Source of the DNA: a gamma proteobacterium symbiont of Bathyaustriella thionipta
Lineage (GTDB): Bacteria; Pseudomonadota; Gammaproteobacteria; Chromatiales; Chromatiaceae
Reading direction: 5' to 3'
Length of the DNA stretch: 5,263 nt
Assembly (NCBI GenBank): GCA_025656895.1
Contig: JAHXHF010000380.1
Coordinates: forward strand, 1-5,263
Shown one piece after another: positions 1 to 5,263 of this stretch. The notes under the pieces were generated by a model that ran no database searches, was not told the origin of the DNA, and was given only the letters and a program-made list of their open reading frames with translations. The number at the start of each line of letters is the position of its first letter. Within the stretch, counting starts at the first letter, position 1. A program made the translations under genes and the position numbers.

Positions 1-6
1 TGTGTT

Positions 7-21
7 CATCGTCTACCCTTT
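7..21 (-). promoter_or_regulatory. Possible leftward ribosome-binding site and ATG of a gene running off the left edge
   Basis: Read on the minus strand, positions 21 to 16 are AAAGGG, followed six bases later by ATG at 9 to 7 and then codons AAC and ACA before the window ends. The purine-rich core and spacing are close to ideal. Further upstream, TTGATT (66-61) lies 17 nt from TATTGG (43-38), a poor -10 match. Only three codons are visible, so the product cannot be named. A chance match in AT-rich spacer DNA is a real alternative. Confidence 0.25.
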
Positions 22-82
22 ATTCAAAAGGATACACCCAATACCTTATGTAATTTCTAGAATCAAGCTGTTTTAAGCCCGA

Positions 83-367
83 TTGCCCTACGTGCGTGGC
101 TGGTTGATGCGTCTTTTCTTTCAATACAAAAGTCTGCATCTGCTCACCCGTATTCACGAAATCAAACTGCTGGATGATCATCAGGCAAGTGCGCGGGTGA
201 CGCTTGCCATGGCCTCGGTAGATTTGCAATCAACGGATGACCTGAGTAAAACGCGTGCCCGTTTAATGAATTTTGAGCTTAATCTGCGCAAGATCGACGG
301 CGATTGGTTTTTTTCCAAAGCCCAGTGGCGGGAAGCGCAGCCGCAGGATATGATTAACGGCTTCTGA
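83..367 (+). pseudogene. 5'-truncated NTF2/SnoaL-like protein, C-terminal half only
   Basis: The open frame begins after an in-frame TAA at 74-76. Possible starts are TTG at 83 or ATG at 107, neither with a clear Shine-Dalgarno sequence. The protein (94 residues from 83, 86 from 107) opens directly in a helix ending in RLFFQYKSLHLLTRI. It then shows alternating beta strands (HEIKLLDD, ASARVTLAMA), a linker helix around DLSKTRARLM, and the closing strands FELNLRKIDGDWFFSKAQWREA. From general knowledge this layout matches the second half of small NTF2-like proteins, whose N-terminal helices and about 50 or more residues are missing here. The preceding ~80 bases are AT-rich, stop-filled and do not resemble the lost half. 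I infer a gene cut by deletion, insertion or rearrangement. A genuine short protein remains possible. The family function is not established. It lies 46 nt upstream of dnaB on the same strand. Confidence 0.55.
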
Positions 368-370
368 AGC

Positions 371-390
371 ACACCATCCGGGGGTGTTTT
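371..390 (+). terminator. Weak hairpin with T run between the truncated gene and dnaB
   Basis: ACACC (371-375) can pair with GGTGT (383-387) around a 7-nt loop, and the run TTTT spans 387-390. This resembles a minimal intrinsic terminator or attenuator placed four bases after the upstream stop and before the dnaB ribosome-binding site. The stem is only five pairs and moderately GC-rich, so strong termination is unlikely. Confidence 0.25.
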
Positions 391-413
391 CGAGCATCAT
401 AAAGAGCTAATTC

Positions 414-1823
414 ATGTCTGAAGTAAGCGAAATGCCACCCTTTGATTATCCCTCGGCGGACACCGAAACGCCCAATTTCCGGGTGCCGCCGCATTCCACC
501 CAGGCCGAGCAGTCGGTACTGGGCGGCCTGATGCTGGATAATTCCACCTGGGATCAGGTCGCTGACCGCCTTATAGAAGAAGATTTTTATACCCGGCCCC
601 ATCGTCTGCTGTTCTCTGCGGTGCGCCGTCTGGCAGAAGCCAGTCAGCCTTTTGATGTCATCACACTGAGTGAAATTCTGGCCAAAACCGGTGAACTGGA
701 AGTAGTTGGCGGGCTTGCCTATATTGCCTCCATTGTTAATGACACGCCCAGTGCCGCCAATATTCGCGCCTATGCCGATATTGTGCGCGAGCACGCTATC
801 AAACGCTCCCTGATTCAGGCCGGCACCGGTATTGCAGACAGTGCTTTTAATACCGAGGGGCGCAATGTTGATGAACTGATGGATGAAGCCGAGAAAAAGG
901 TTTTCGCCATTGCCGACCGTAAAACACGCGGTCAGGATGGTTTCAAGGGCATAGCCTCGTTGTTGAACCAGGCGGTTGACCGGATTGAAACCCTGTATGA
1001 CCTGGATGACCCTATCACCGGACTGGCGACCGGTTTTGATGACTTTGATGAACGTACCTCTGGTCTGCAACCGGGTGACCTGGTCATTGTGGCAGGGCGG
1101 CCCTCCATGGGTAAAACCACTTATGCCATGAATATTGCCGAAAATATTGCCATCAAGGAACAAAAGCCGGTGGCAGTGTTCAGTATGGAAATGCCGGGTG
1201 ACTCACTGGCCATGCGTATGATGTCCTCGCTCGGGCGTATTGATCAGCTGCGTGTGCGTACCGGCAAGCTGAGCGATGATGAATGGCCGCGTCTGACCTC
1301 GGCGGTTTCACTGTTGTCGCAAGCCCCCATGTTTATTGATGATACTGCGGCACTGACCCCGACTGATCTGCGCGCGCGCGCGCGTCGCCTGATGCGGGAG
1401 CAGGGAGACTTGGGGCTGATTGTGATTGATTACCTGCAGTTGATGCAGGCCCCCGGCTCGGGTGAGAACCGCGCCACTGAAATTTCCGCCATCTCACGTA
1501 ATCTGAAAGCACTGGCAAAAGAACTCAACTGCCCGGTTATGGCTTTATCACAGCTCAACCGTAATCTTGAGCAACGCCCGAACAAAAGGCCGGTGATGTC
1601 CGATTTGCGCGAATCAGGCAGTATCGAGCAGGATGCCGACGTGGTGGTTTTTATCTATCGGGATGAAGTTTATAACGAGGAAAGCCCGGACAAGGGTGTG
1701 GCAGAAATTATTATCGGCAAACAGCGTAATGGTCCTATCGGCACAGTCAGGCTGACCTTTCTGGGCAAGTACACTCGCTTCGAAAACTTTACCCGGAATG
1801 ACTATGATGACGGTCATCCCTGA
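414..1823 (+). CDS. dnaB: Replicative DNA helicase DnaB
   Basis: This is the hexameric 5'-to-3' helicase that encircles the lagging-strand template, unwinds the chromosomal fork and recruits DnaG primase. The 469 residues match the E. coli length (471). The N-terminal DnaB domain, with PPHSTQAEQSVLGGLML, covers about residues 24-126. A linker follows, then the RecA-like motor domain from about 200. The Walker A motif GRPSMGKTT is at 228-236 (Lys234). The catalytic Glu in FSMEMP is Glu259. The Walker B strand LIVIDYLQL has Asp339. The motif SQLNRNLEQRP follows, and GKQRNG carries the probable arginine finger Arg438. No intein interrupts these motifs, although DnaB is a common intein host. The ATG is supported by AAAGAG at 401-406, seven bases upstream. 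The TGA shares its last base with the alr ATG. In many gammaproteobacteria dnaB follows rplI; that gene is not seen here. Confidence 0.98.
   Translation: MSEVSEMPPFDYPSADTETPNFRVPPHSTQAEQSVLGGLMLDNSTWDQVADRLIEEDFYTRPHRLLFSAVRRLAEASQPFDVITLSEILAKTGELEVVGGLAYIASIVNDTPSAANIRAYADIVREHAIKRSLIQAGTGIADSAFNTEGRNVDELMDEAEKKVFAIADRKTRGQDGFKGIASLLNQAVDRIETLYDLDDPITGLATGFDDFDERTSGLQPGDLVIVAGRPSMGKTTYAMNIAENIAIKEQKPVAVFSMEMPGDSLAMRMMSSLGRIDQLRVRTGKLSDDEWPRLTSAVSLLSQAPMFIDDTAALTPTDLRARARRLMREQGDLGLIVIDYLQLMQAPGSGENRATEISAISRNLKALAKELNCPVMALSQLNRNLEQRPNKRPVMSDLRESGSIEQDADVVVFIYRDEVYNEESPDKGVAEIIIGKQRNGPIGTVRLTFLGKYTRFENFTRNDYDDGHP
1370..1384 (+). repeat. 15-nt alternating GC tract inside dnaB
   Basis: An uninterrupted alternating G/C run spans 1370-1384 and encodes part of the LRARARR stretch of DnaB (about residues 319-325), between the Walker A and Walker B motifs. 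The peptide is typical of DnaB proteins, so protein constraint together with CGC/GCG codon choice probably explains the run. Such tracts are slippage-prone and can adopt Z-DNA. I infer no function. Confidence 0.8.
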
Positions 1824-2902
1824 TGCCGCGCCCACCCCTTGCAAGCATTGATCTGGCTGCGCTACGGCATAATCTGGCGATAGCGCGGCAACGAGCCGGC
1901 CAGTCGGCCCTATGGGCGGTGATCAAGGCCGATGCCTACGGTCATGGCATGCTGGATGTACTGCCTGCGTTGCAGGCAGCGGATGGCTTTGCGGTGGCCC
2001 GGCTGGAAGAAGCCGTCAAGCTGCGCAAGGCTGACCCGGACAAGCCCATTCTGTTGTTTGAACCTTTGTCCAGTCTGTCCGATTTTCAGCAGGCGGCCGC
2101 TTTGCGGGTGCAGGTCTGCTGCAGTCATATCGAGCAGATTGCCTTGCTGCAACAATTATCCGCCCATGCAAAATTGCAAGTCTGGCTGAAGCTGGACAGC
2201 GGTATGCACCGACTGGGAATTACTCCTGCTCAACTGCCTCAGGCGCGGCAAAAACTGCTGCAGTGCAAGGCGGTGCAATCACTGACTTTAATGACCCATT
2301 TTTCCAGCGCGGATGATCGCAACAGTCCGGCCACACAAGCGCAAACTGACTGCCTGCTGAGCCTGAACCATCCGCCTTTTGAACGCATCAGCCTGTCCAA
2401 TTCAGCTGCCTTGCTGGGCTGGCCGGCTATCGGCCATGAGCAGGCACGCCCCGGCATTATGTTGTACGGTGCTTCACCTTTAATCCATGTCAGCGCGGCA
2501 GCACTGAATCTGCAGGCGGTCATGACCTTCAGCAGCCGTTTACTGGCGGTTAATCAGCTGAAAAAAGGTGATCCGGTCGGTTATGGCGCAAGCTGGGTCT
2601 GTCCGCAGGATATGCCGGTCGGTGTAATCGCGGCCGGTTATGCCGATGGCTATCCACGGCACGCGCCCAGCGGCACTCCAGTGTGGCTGAACGGCGCAAA
2701 AGTGCCATTGATTGGCCGCGTTTCCATGGATTTGATCAGTGTCGACCTGCGCTCACAAGCGCATGCCGTCAGCGGTGACAAGGTTGAACTGTGGGGTAAA
2801 AATCTGCCGGCTGATGAAATCGCGCAAGCCGCCGAAACCATTGCCTATGATCTGTTTTGCGGAGTCAGCGCGCGCGTGCCCCGCGTTTATCGGGATGCTT
2901 GA
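1823..2902 (+). CDS. alr: Alanine racemase (PLP-dependent)
   Basis: This cytoplasmic fold-type III PLP enzyme interconverts L- and D-alanine, supplying D-Ala for peptidoglycan crosslinking. It has 359 residues, a normal length. The N-terminal TIM barrel carries the PLP-binding lysine Lys35 in WAVIKADAYGHG. Arg130 in LDSGMHRLGI, the HFSSADD strand and the SNSAA loop follow. Arg209 in RPGIMLYG is the residue expected to contact the cofactor pyridine nitrogen. The C-terminal beta domain holds the second catalytic base Tyr254 in VGYGASW, then GYADGYPR and GRVSMDL. The usual ending, FCGVSARVPRVY, is intact. The ATG overlaps the dnaB TGA by one base and has no strong Shine-Dalgarno sequence of its own, which suggests translational coupling. 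A racemase specific for another amino acid cannot be fully excluded. The dnaB linkage favours Alr over the catabolic paralogue DadX, which usually sits beside dadA. Confidence 0.96.
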   Translation: MPRPPLASIDLAALRHNLAIARQRAGQSALWAVIKADAYGHGMLDVLPALQAADGFAVARLEEAVKLRKADPDKPILLFEPLSSLSDFQQAAALRVQVCCSHIEQIALLQQLSAHAKLQVWLKLDSGMHRLGITPAQLPQARQKLLQCKAVQSLTLMTHFSSADDRNSPATQAQTDCLLSLNHPPFERISLSNSAALLGWPAIGHEQARPGIMLYGASPLIHVSAAALNLQAVMTFSSRLLAVNQLKKGDPVGYGASWVCPQDMPVGVIAAGYADGYPRHAPSGTPVWLNGAKVPLIGRVSMDLISVDLRSQAHAVSGDKVELWGKNLPADEIAQAAETIAYDLFCGVSARVPRVYRDA

Positions 2903-2905
2903 ACA

Positions 2906-4264
2906 ATGGCTGCCATAAAAACCCTGTACGTTTGTTCGGCCTGTGGTGCCACAGCTCCAAAATGGGCGGGGCAATGCAGTGGCTGTTCGGCCTGGAATAC
3001 ACTCTCCGAACAGCGCACTGCTGTCCAGGGGCCGGGCAAACGTGCCGGTTATGCCGGTGAAGCCAAAGGCAGCAAGGTTCGTCTGTTATCGGAAATCAGT
3101 GCGGAAGTTATGCCGCGCATCAGCAGCGGTTCCAGCGAACTGGACCGGGTGCTGGGCGGCGGTCTGGTGCATGGCTCGGTCATACTGGTGGGTGGTGATC
3201 CGGGGATCGGAAAATCCACCCTGCTGGTGCAGACACTGGCCAGACTGTCGGCCGATTATGCCTGTTTATACGTCAGTGGTGAAGAATCCGGCCAGCAGAT
3301 CAGCGCCCGCGCCGAACGCATCGGCATAGCCTGCGAGCAATTACAGCTGTTGTCCGAAACTTCGGTGGAAAGCATTTTGTCCACCGCGTCTGTTCACAAG
3401 CCGCGCATCATGGTGGTTGATTCCATTCAAACCCTGTATTCGGAACAGTTGCAATCCGCACCCGGCTCGGTCAGCCAGGTACGGGAAAGCGCCGCGCAAC
3501 TGGTGCAATACGCCAAGCACAGTGATACCACCGTTTTTCTGGTGGGGCATGTAACCAAGGACGGCAGTATTGCCGGCCCCAGAGTGCTGGAACACATGGT
3601 GGATACAGTGTTGTATTTTGAAGGCGATGCGGGCAGTCAGTTACGTATGATCCGGGCCATGAAAAACCGCTTCGGCGCAGTCAATGAACTGGGGCTGTTT
3701 GCGATGACCGAAAAAGGTCTGAAACAGGTTTCCAATCCATCGGCTATTTTTCTGGATCAGCAAATGCCGGAAGCGGCCGGTCGCTCGGTACTGGTCACGC
3801 GGGAAGGCACGCGCCCGCTGCTGGTGGAAGTACAGGCGCTGGTGGATGAAAGCCACATCAGCAGTCCCCGCCGGGTAGCGCTGGGGCTGGATCAAAACCG
3901 GCTGGCTATGTTGCTGGCTGTTTTGCATCGTCACGGCGGCATCCCCATGTTTGATCAGGATGTTTATATCAATGTGGTCGGTGGCGTGCGCATCACCGAA
4001 ACAGCCGCCGACCTGCCGGTGCTGATGGCCATACTGTCCAGTTTCCGTGATCGCCATCTGCCTGTTGATCTGGCCATGTTCGGAGAAATTGGTTTGTCCG
4101 GCGAATTGCGGCCGGTACCCAATGGCCAGGAACGCATCCGTGAAGCCGCCAAACACGGCTTCAAACGCATTATTATTCCGGCTGCCAATAAAAGCAGAAA
4201 TATGCCGGAAGGTATCGAAATACTGGCGGTGGCCCGCTTGACGGAAGCGCTGGCCCTCTATTGA
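2906..4264 (+). CDS. radA: DNA repair protein RadA (Sms), branch-migration ATPase
   Basis: RadA is a RecA-like hexameric ATPase that drives branch migration of recombination intermediates and helps process stalled forks. Its 452 residues compare with 460 in E. coli. The N-terminal zinc ribbon has Cys10, Cys13, Cys24 and Cys27 (CSACG...CSGC). The ATPase core has Walker A GGDPGIGKST at 96-105 (Lys103) and a Walker B strand IMVVDSIQTLY with Asp172. The RadA-specific KNRFG motif is at 253-257. The C-terminal Lon-like domain runs from about residue 275, with VALGLDQNRLAMLLAVL, VGGVRITETAADLPVLMA and FGEIGLSGELRPV. As in other RadA proteins, the Lon serine/lysine protease dyad is not expected, so it acts as a scaffold. 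The ATG lies three bases after the alr stop, with a GGGAT-like ribosome site inside the alr end, so co-transcription is likely. Nothing is truncated. Confidence 0.97.
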   Translation: MAAIKTLYVCSACGATAPKWAGQCSGCSAWNTLSEQRTAVQGPGKRAGYAGEAKGSKVRLLSEISAEVMPRISSGSSELDRVLGGGLVHGSVILVGGDPGIGKSTLLVQTLARLSADYACLYVSGEESGQQISARAERIGIACEQLQLLSETSVESILSTASVHKPRIMVVDSIQTLYSEQLQSAPGSVSQVRESAAQLVQYAKHSDTTVFLVGHVTKDGSIAGPRVLEHMVDTVLYFEGDAGSQLRMIRAMKNRFGAVNELGLFAMTEKGLKQVSNPSAIFLDQQMPEAAGRSVLVTREGTRPLLVEVQALVDESHISSPRRVALGLDQNRLAMLLAVLHRHGGIPMFDQDVYINVVGGVRITETAADLPVLMAILSSFRDRHLPVDLAMFGEIGLSGELRPVPNGQERIREAAKHGFKRIIIPAANKSRNMPEGIEILAVARLTEALALY

Positions 4265-4290
4265 AAACAAGGGTATGTATCAACAATAAT

Positions 4291-4366
4291 GGGCCGCTCT
4301 GAGGCCTGTCAAAAAAGATGTGGCTGATTCTTTCTGTCCGTGATATTCCGGTCTGCCGAGCGGCTC
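4291..4366. repeat. Long-range inverted repeat in the radA downstream spacer
   Basis: Positions 4291-4299 and 4358-4366 can pair over nine positions, with GCCGCTC against GAGCGGC as the seven-base perfect core, then one G-U and one G-C pair. The enclosed 58 nt contain AAAGA (4314-4318) and TCTTT (4330-4334), which could form an inner stem. It may form a 3' end structure for the operon mRNA. No T run follows directly, so it is not a convincing intrinsic terminator, and chance is possible. Confidence 0.3.
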
Positions 4367-4410
4367 CAAGGGATCAGTAACAAGTTGTTTTTTTGCGGGA
4401 ATTACGGGTA

Positions 4411-4752
4411 ATGAACAGGAATACAACAGCACTGAAAATTTCTGCATTTTGCAGTTTAGGTCTTGCTTTTGTGTTCGGTCTTTTTTCTCTTGTGTTTTAT
4501 TACGCGGACTGGCATAGATTGTTGCTGGTGTCCTTGCTGGGATTCTTTCTAGGACTGATGGCAGCCCCTGAACTGCAGCCGAAGGCTTTTAAGAGAGCCG
4601 GCTTATTACAAGTTTCAAGTGGCTTTAGTGCCGGCATGGTTTTCGGCTACTGGTTTCAGCTACAGCCGGAAACTATTTGGCTGGCAGCACTTAGCGGCGC
4701 TTTTCTGGGTTGGCTGGCACCGTTATGGATAAAATATCTGAGTATTCCGTGA
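4411..4752 (+). CDS. Small four-helix membrane protein of unknown function
   Basis: I do not recognise the family. The 113-residue product is strongly hydrophobic, with four probable membrane segments at about residues 10-31, 37-52, 64-82 and 89-107. Short loops carry the charges (DWHR; PELQPKAFKR). The two halves resemble each other: LLGFFLGLMAAP (42-53) lines up with LSGAFLGWLAP (94-104), and SLGLAFVFG (15-23) loosely with SSGFSAGMVFG (69-79). This suggests a duplicated helical hairpin. No cysteine pair, heme ligand pattern or catalytic motif is visible. I prefer the ATG at 4411, because TTG at 4393 would only add MRELRV before it. A GGG sits just three to six bases upstream of the ATG, so the ribosome site is imperfect either way. 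The gene is noticeably more AT-rich than radA and separated from it by 146 nt, so it probably has its own promoter. Holin-like or transporter-accessory roles are speculation. Confidence 0.75.
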   Translation: MNRNTTALKISAFCSLGLAFVFGLFSLVFYYADWHRLLLVSLLGFFLGLMAAPELQPKAFKRAGLLQVSSGFSAGMVFGYWFQLQPETIWLAALSGAFLGWLAPLWIKYLSIP

Positions 4753-4852
4753 ACGGCGCAGAGATGCATTCTGACTGTACTAAGAAACTATCGTTTTTTA
4801 AGCGAAGTGGCTGTTTTATGTGGGCTCTAAGATAGATAGTGGTGGAAATTCA

Positions 4853-4867
4853 AGCCGTTATCCGGCT
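4853..4867. repeat. Short palindrome AGCCG-N5-CGGCT
   Basis: AGCCG (4853-4857) and CGGCT (4863-4867) form a perfect five-base inverted repeat with a five-base centre, TTATC. It ends exactly where the extended -10 motif at 4867-4875 begins, so it would occupy the -35/-10 spacer of that candidate promoter. It could be a repressor operator or a small hairpin. Its short length makes chance quite possible. Confidence 0.3.
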
Positions 4868-4875
4868 GTTATACT
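4867..4875 (+). promoter_or_regulatory. Candidate extended -10 promoter firing right into the structured spacer
   Basis: TGTTATACT spans 4867-4875 and fits the extended -10 pattern TGnTATAAT with one mismatch. TTCAAG at 4849-4854 is a weak -35 with a short 15-nt spacer, although extended -10 promoters can work without a good -35. A start near 4882 would make an RNA beginning at the inverted repeats that follow and running antisense to the 3' end of the minus-strand gene. No plus-strand ORF of useful size follows. Confidence 0.3.
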
Positions 4876-4890
4876 CATCACCAGGCCATA

Positions 4891-4912
4891 TAAAACCGGC
4901 AGAAAGAGCCGG
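4891..4912 (-). terminator. Intrinsic-terminator-like hairpin for the minus-strand small gene
   Basis: On the minus strand, CCGGC (4912-4908) and GCCGG (4900-4896) form an all-GC five-pair stem with a seven-base loop, followed immediately by TTTTA (4895-4891). It lies about 75 nt beyond the stop of the minus-strand gene ending at 4987. The stem is short and the T run has four bases, so its strength is uncertain. Its CCGG is also the base of the large stem at 4909-4970, so the two cannot both form completely. Confidence 0.45.
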
Positions 4913-4970
4913 GTCGTGTAACGATTCGCTGGTGTTTTTCCTGCTCCGTTGGAATCGCTACACGGCCTGG
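4909..4970. repeat. 19-bp near-perfect inverted repeat with 24-nt loop
   Basis: The left arm 4909-4927 (CCGGGTCGTGTAACGATTC) pairs with the right arm 4952-4970. There are 16 Watson-Crick pairs out of 19. As plus-strand RNA, two of the other three become G-U pairs and one is A-C. As minus-strand RNA, one becomes U-G and two are A-C mismatches. The fold is therefore slightly better in the plus sense. The loop is 4928-4951. Two outside matches add alternatives: CACCAG (4879-4884) is complementary to CTGGTG in the loop (4929-4934), and CCAGGCC (4881-4887) to GGCCTGG in the right arm (4964-4970). It lies 16 nt downstream of the minus-strand gene's stop. It could be a structured RNA, an mRNA 3' stabiliser, a bidirectional terminator stem without T run, or a REP-like palindrome. 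Confidence 0.7.
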
Positions 4971-4986
4971 ATTTAGCTGGCGTTGT

Positions 4987-5220
4987 TTAATAACCGCCTT
5001 TACGGGTACTTTGCGGCAAGCCGGCAATTTTACGCCCTTGCTTGCTGGGTGTACCGGGGAACAGCTGGTACATATCTTTACTGCTGGGTTTGGAGCCCCA
5101 GATTTTCCCCATGTCTTTCATGATGCCGCGTTCATTGGGCTCATTGCCGCCATTGTTGATGTGCTGATCACGCAGGTAATTAGTGTTTGAACGAAAACGA
5201 TTAAACCCTAAGAAAAACAA
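4987..5220 (-). CDS. Small conserved-looking hypothetical protein, start uncertain
   Basis: I do not recognise a named family. The frame is open from a TGA near 5241-5243 down to the TAA at 4987-4989. From TTG at 5220 it encodes 77 residues; from ATG at 5121 it encodes 44. The stretch NYLRDQHINNGG (14-25), NEPNERGIMKDMGKIWG (26-42), YQLFPGTPSKQGRKIAGLP (51-69) and the ending RKGGY looks like real protein, and its codon use resembles the neighbouring genes. This includes the part upstream of the internal ATG, which favours the longer form. It is basic, polar, and has no membrane segment or cysteine. No good Shine-Dalgarno sequence precedes TTG 5220 or ATG 5121, so the true 5' end may be a rare start, or the gene may be truncated or frameshifted near 5200-5220. 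It faces the membrane-protein gene and ends in the structured spacer, which probably terminates it. Confidence 0.55.
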   Translation of the reverse strand: MFFLGFNRFRSNTNYLRDQHINNGGNEPNERGIMKDMGKIWGSKPSSKDMYQLFPGTPSKQGRKIAGLPQSTRKGGY

Positions 5221-5249
5221 TAATCTATATACTGTTCAGTGGACTAAAG

Positions 5250-5255
5250 ATTATA
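5250..5255 (-). promoter_or_regulatory. Possible -10 box for the minus-strand small gene
   Basis: The minus strand reads TATAAT at 5255 to 5250, a perfect -10 hexamer. It would start transcription near 5243, about 23 nt before the TTG at 5220. The expected -35 lies beyond the window edge and cannot be checked. The AT-rich surroundings also give a TATAAT on the plus strand (5252-5257), so the hexamer alone is weak evidence. Confidence 0.3.
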
Positions 5256-5263
5256 ATGCCTGT

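Noticed and set aside
354..1163. 269-codon open frame on the minus strand across dnaB
   Set aside because: It lies wholly antisense to the conserved DnaB N-terminal and Walker A regions. Its composition is what the complement of GC-biased third positions gives, and it has no recognisable domain.
414..1823. Possible intein in DnaB
   Set aside because: DnaB often hosts inteins, but here the Walker A and Walker B regions are contiguous and the total length is the normal 469 residues.
3731..4261. Lon-protease-like domain at the RadA C terminus as an active protease
   Set aside because: This domain is standard in RadA and, in the family, lacks the Lon catalytic serine/lysine dyad; it is a structural domain.
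3641..4270. 209-codon open frame on the minus strand across radA
   Set aside because: It is antisense to the conserved KNRFG and Lon-like regions of RadA. The His/Gln-rich product is typical of a shadow frame, and it has no supporting context.
4265..4410. Riboswitch upstream of the membrane protein
   Set aside because: I can match the spacer to no known riboswitch core. Only one long-range stem is visible, and that is not enough for a class assignment.
4879..4970. Integron attC site or insertion-sequence terminal repeats
   Set aside because: The arms lack the attC R' and R'' core patterns (GTTRRRY/RYYYAAC). Only 24 nt lie between the arms, too little for a transposase gene, and I saw no flanking target duplication.
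4753..4986. tRNA gene in the hairpin-rich spacer
   Set aside because: No cloverleaf arrangement, T-loop GTTCGAAT-like motif or acceptor CCA end fits the inverted repeats. The large stem is far longer than any tRNA arm.

Overview
The window reads as chromosomal DNA of a mid-GC proteobacterium, most likely a gammaproteobacterium. This rests on the close match of DnaB, alanine racemase and RadA to the usual gammaproteobacterial lengths and motifs (469, 359 and 452 residues) and on the dnaB-alr gene order. I cannot name the genus. No tRNA, rRNA, CRISPR array, or complete insertion sequence is visible.

Left edge (1-413). The first ~80 bases are AT-rich, with stops in all three forward frames. They carry a good ribosome-binding site and ATG pointing left off the window. 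Next comes the C-terminal half of an NTF2/SnoaL-like protein (stop at 367) whose N-terminal half is absent. It is best read as a 5'-truncated gene or pseudogene. A weak hairpin with a short T run separates it from dnaB.

Core (414-4264). Three full-length plus-strand genes are packed into what is almost certainly one operon: dnaB (replicative helicase), alr (alanine racemase, overlapping the dnaB stop by one base) and radA (recombination branch-migration ATPase, 3 nt after alr). The cluster links replication-fork unwinding, fork repair and D-alanine supply for peptidoglycan. All key catalytic and metal-binding residues that I checked are present. I see no intein and no frameshift.

Right side (4265-5263). 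A 146-nt spacer with a long-range inverted repeat leads to a lower-GC gene for a four-helix membrane protein of 113 residues, whose two halves resemble each other. A 234-nt intergenic region follows. It contains a plus-strand extended -10 promoter-like motif, a small palindrome, a leftward intrinsic-terminator-like hairpin, and a 19-bp near-perfect inverted repeat. The terminator and the large stem share bases, so they compete. Last is a minus-strand small gene (44-77 residues) of unknown function. Its reading frame looks genuinely coding, but it has no convincing ATG start at its 5' end. A TATAAT box lies upstream of it at the window edge.

The core genes are ordinary housekeeping genes. The less explained material is the truncated gene and junction on the left, and the structured intergenic region plus small orphan genes on the right.
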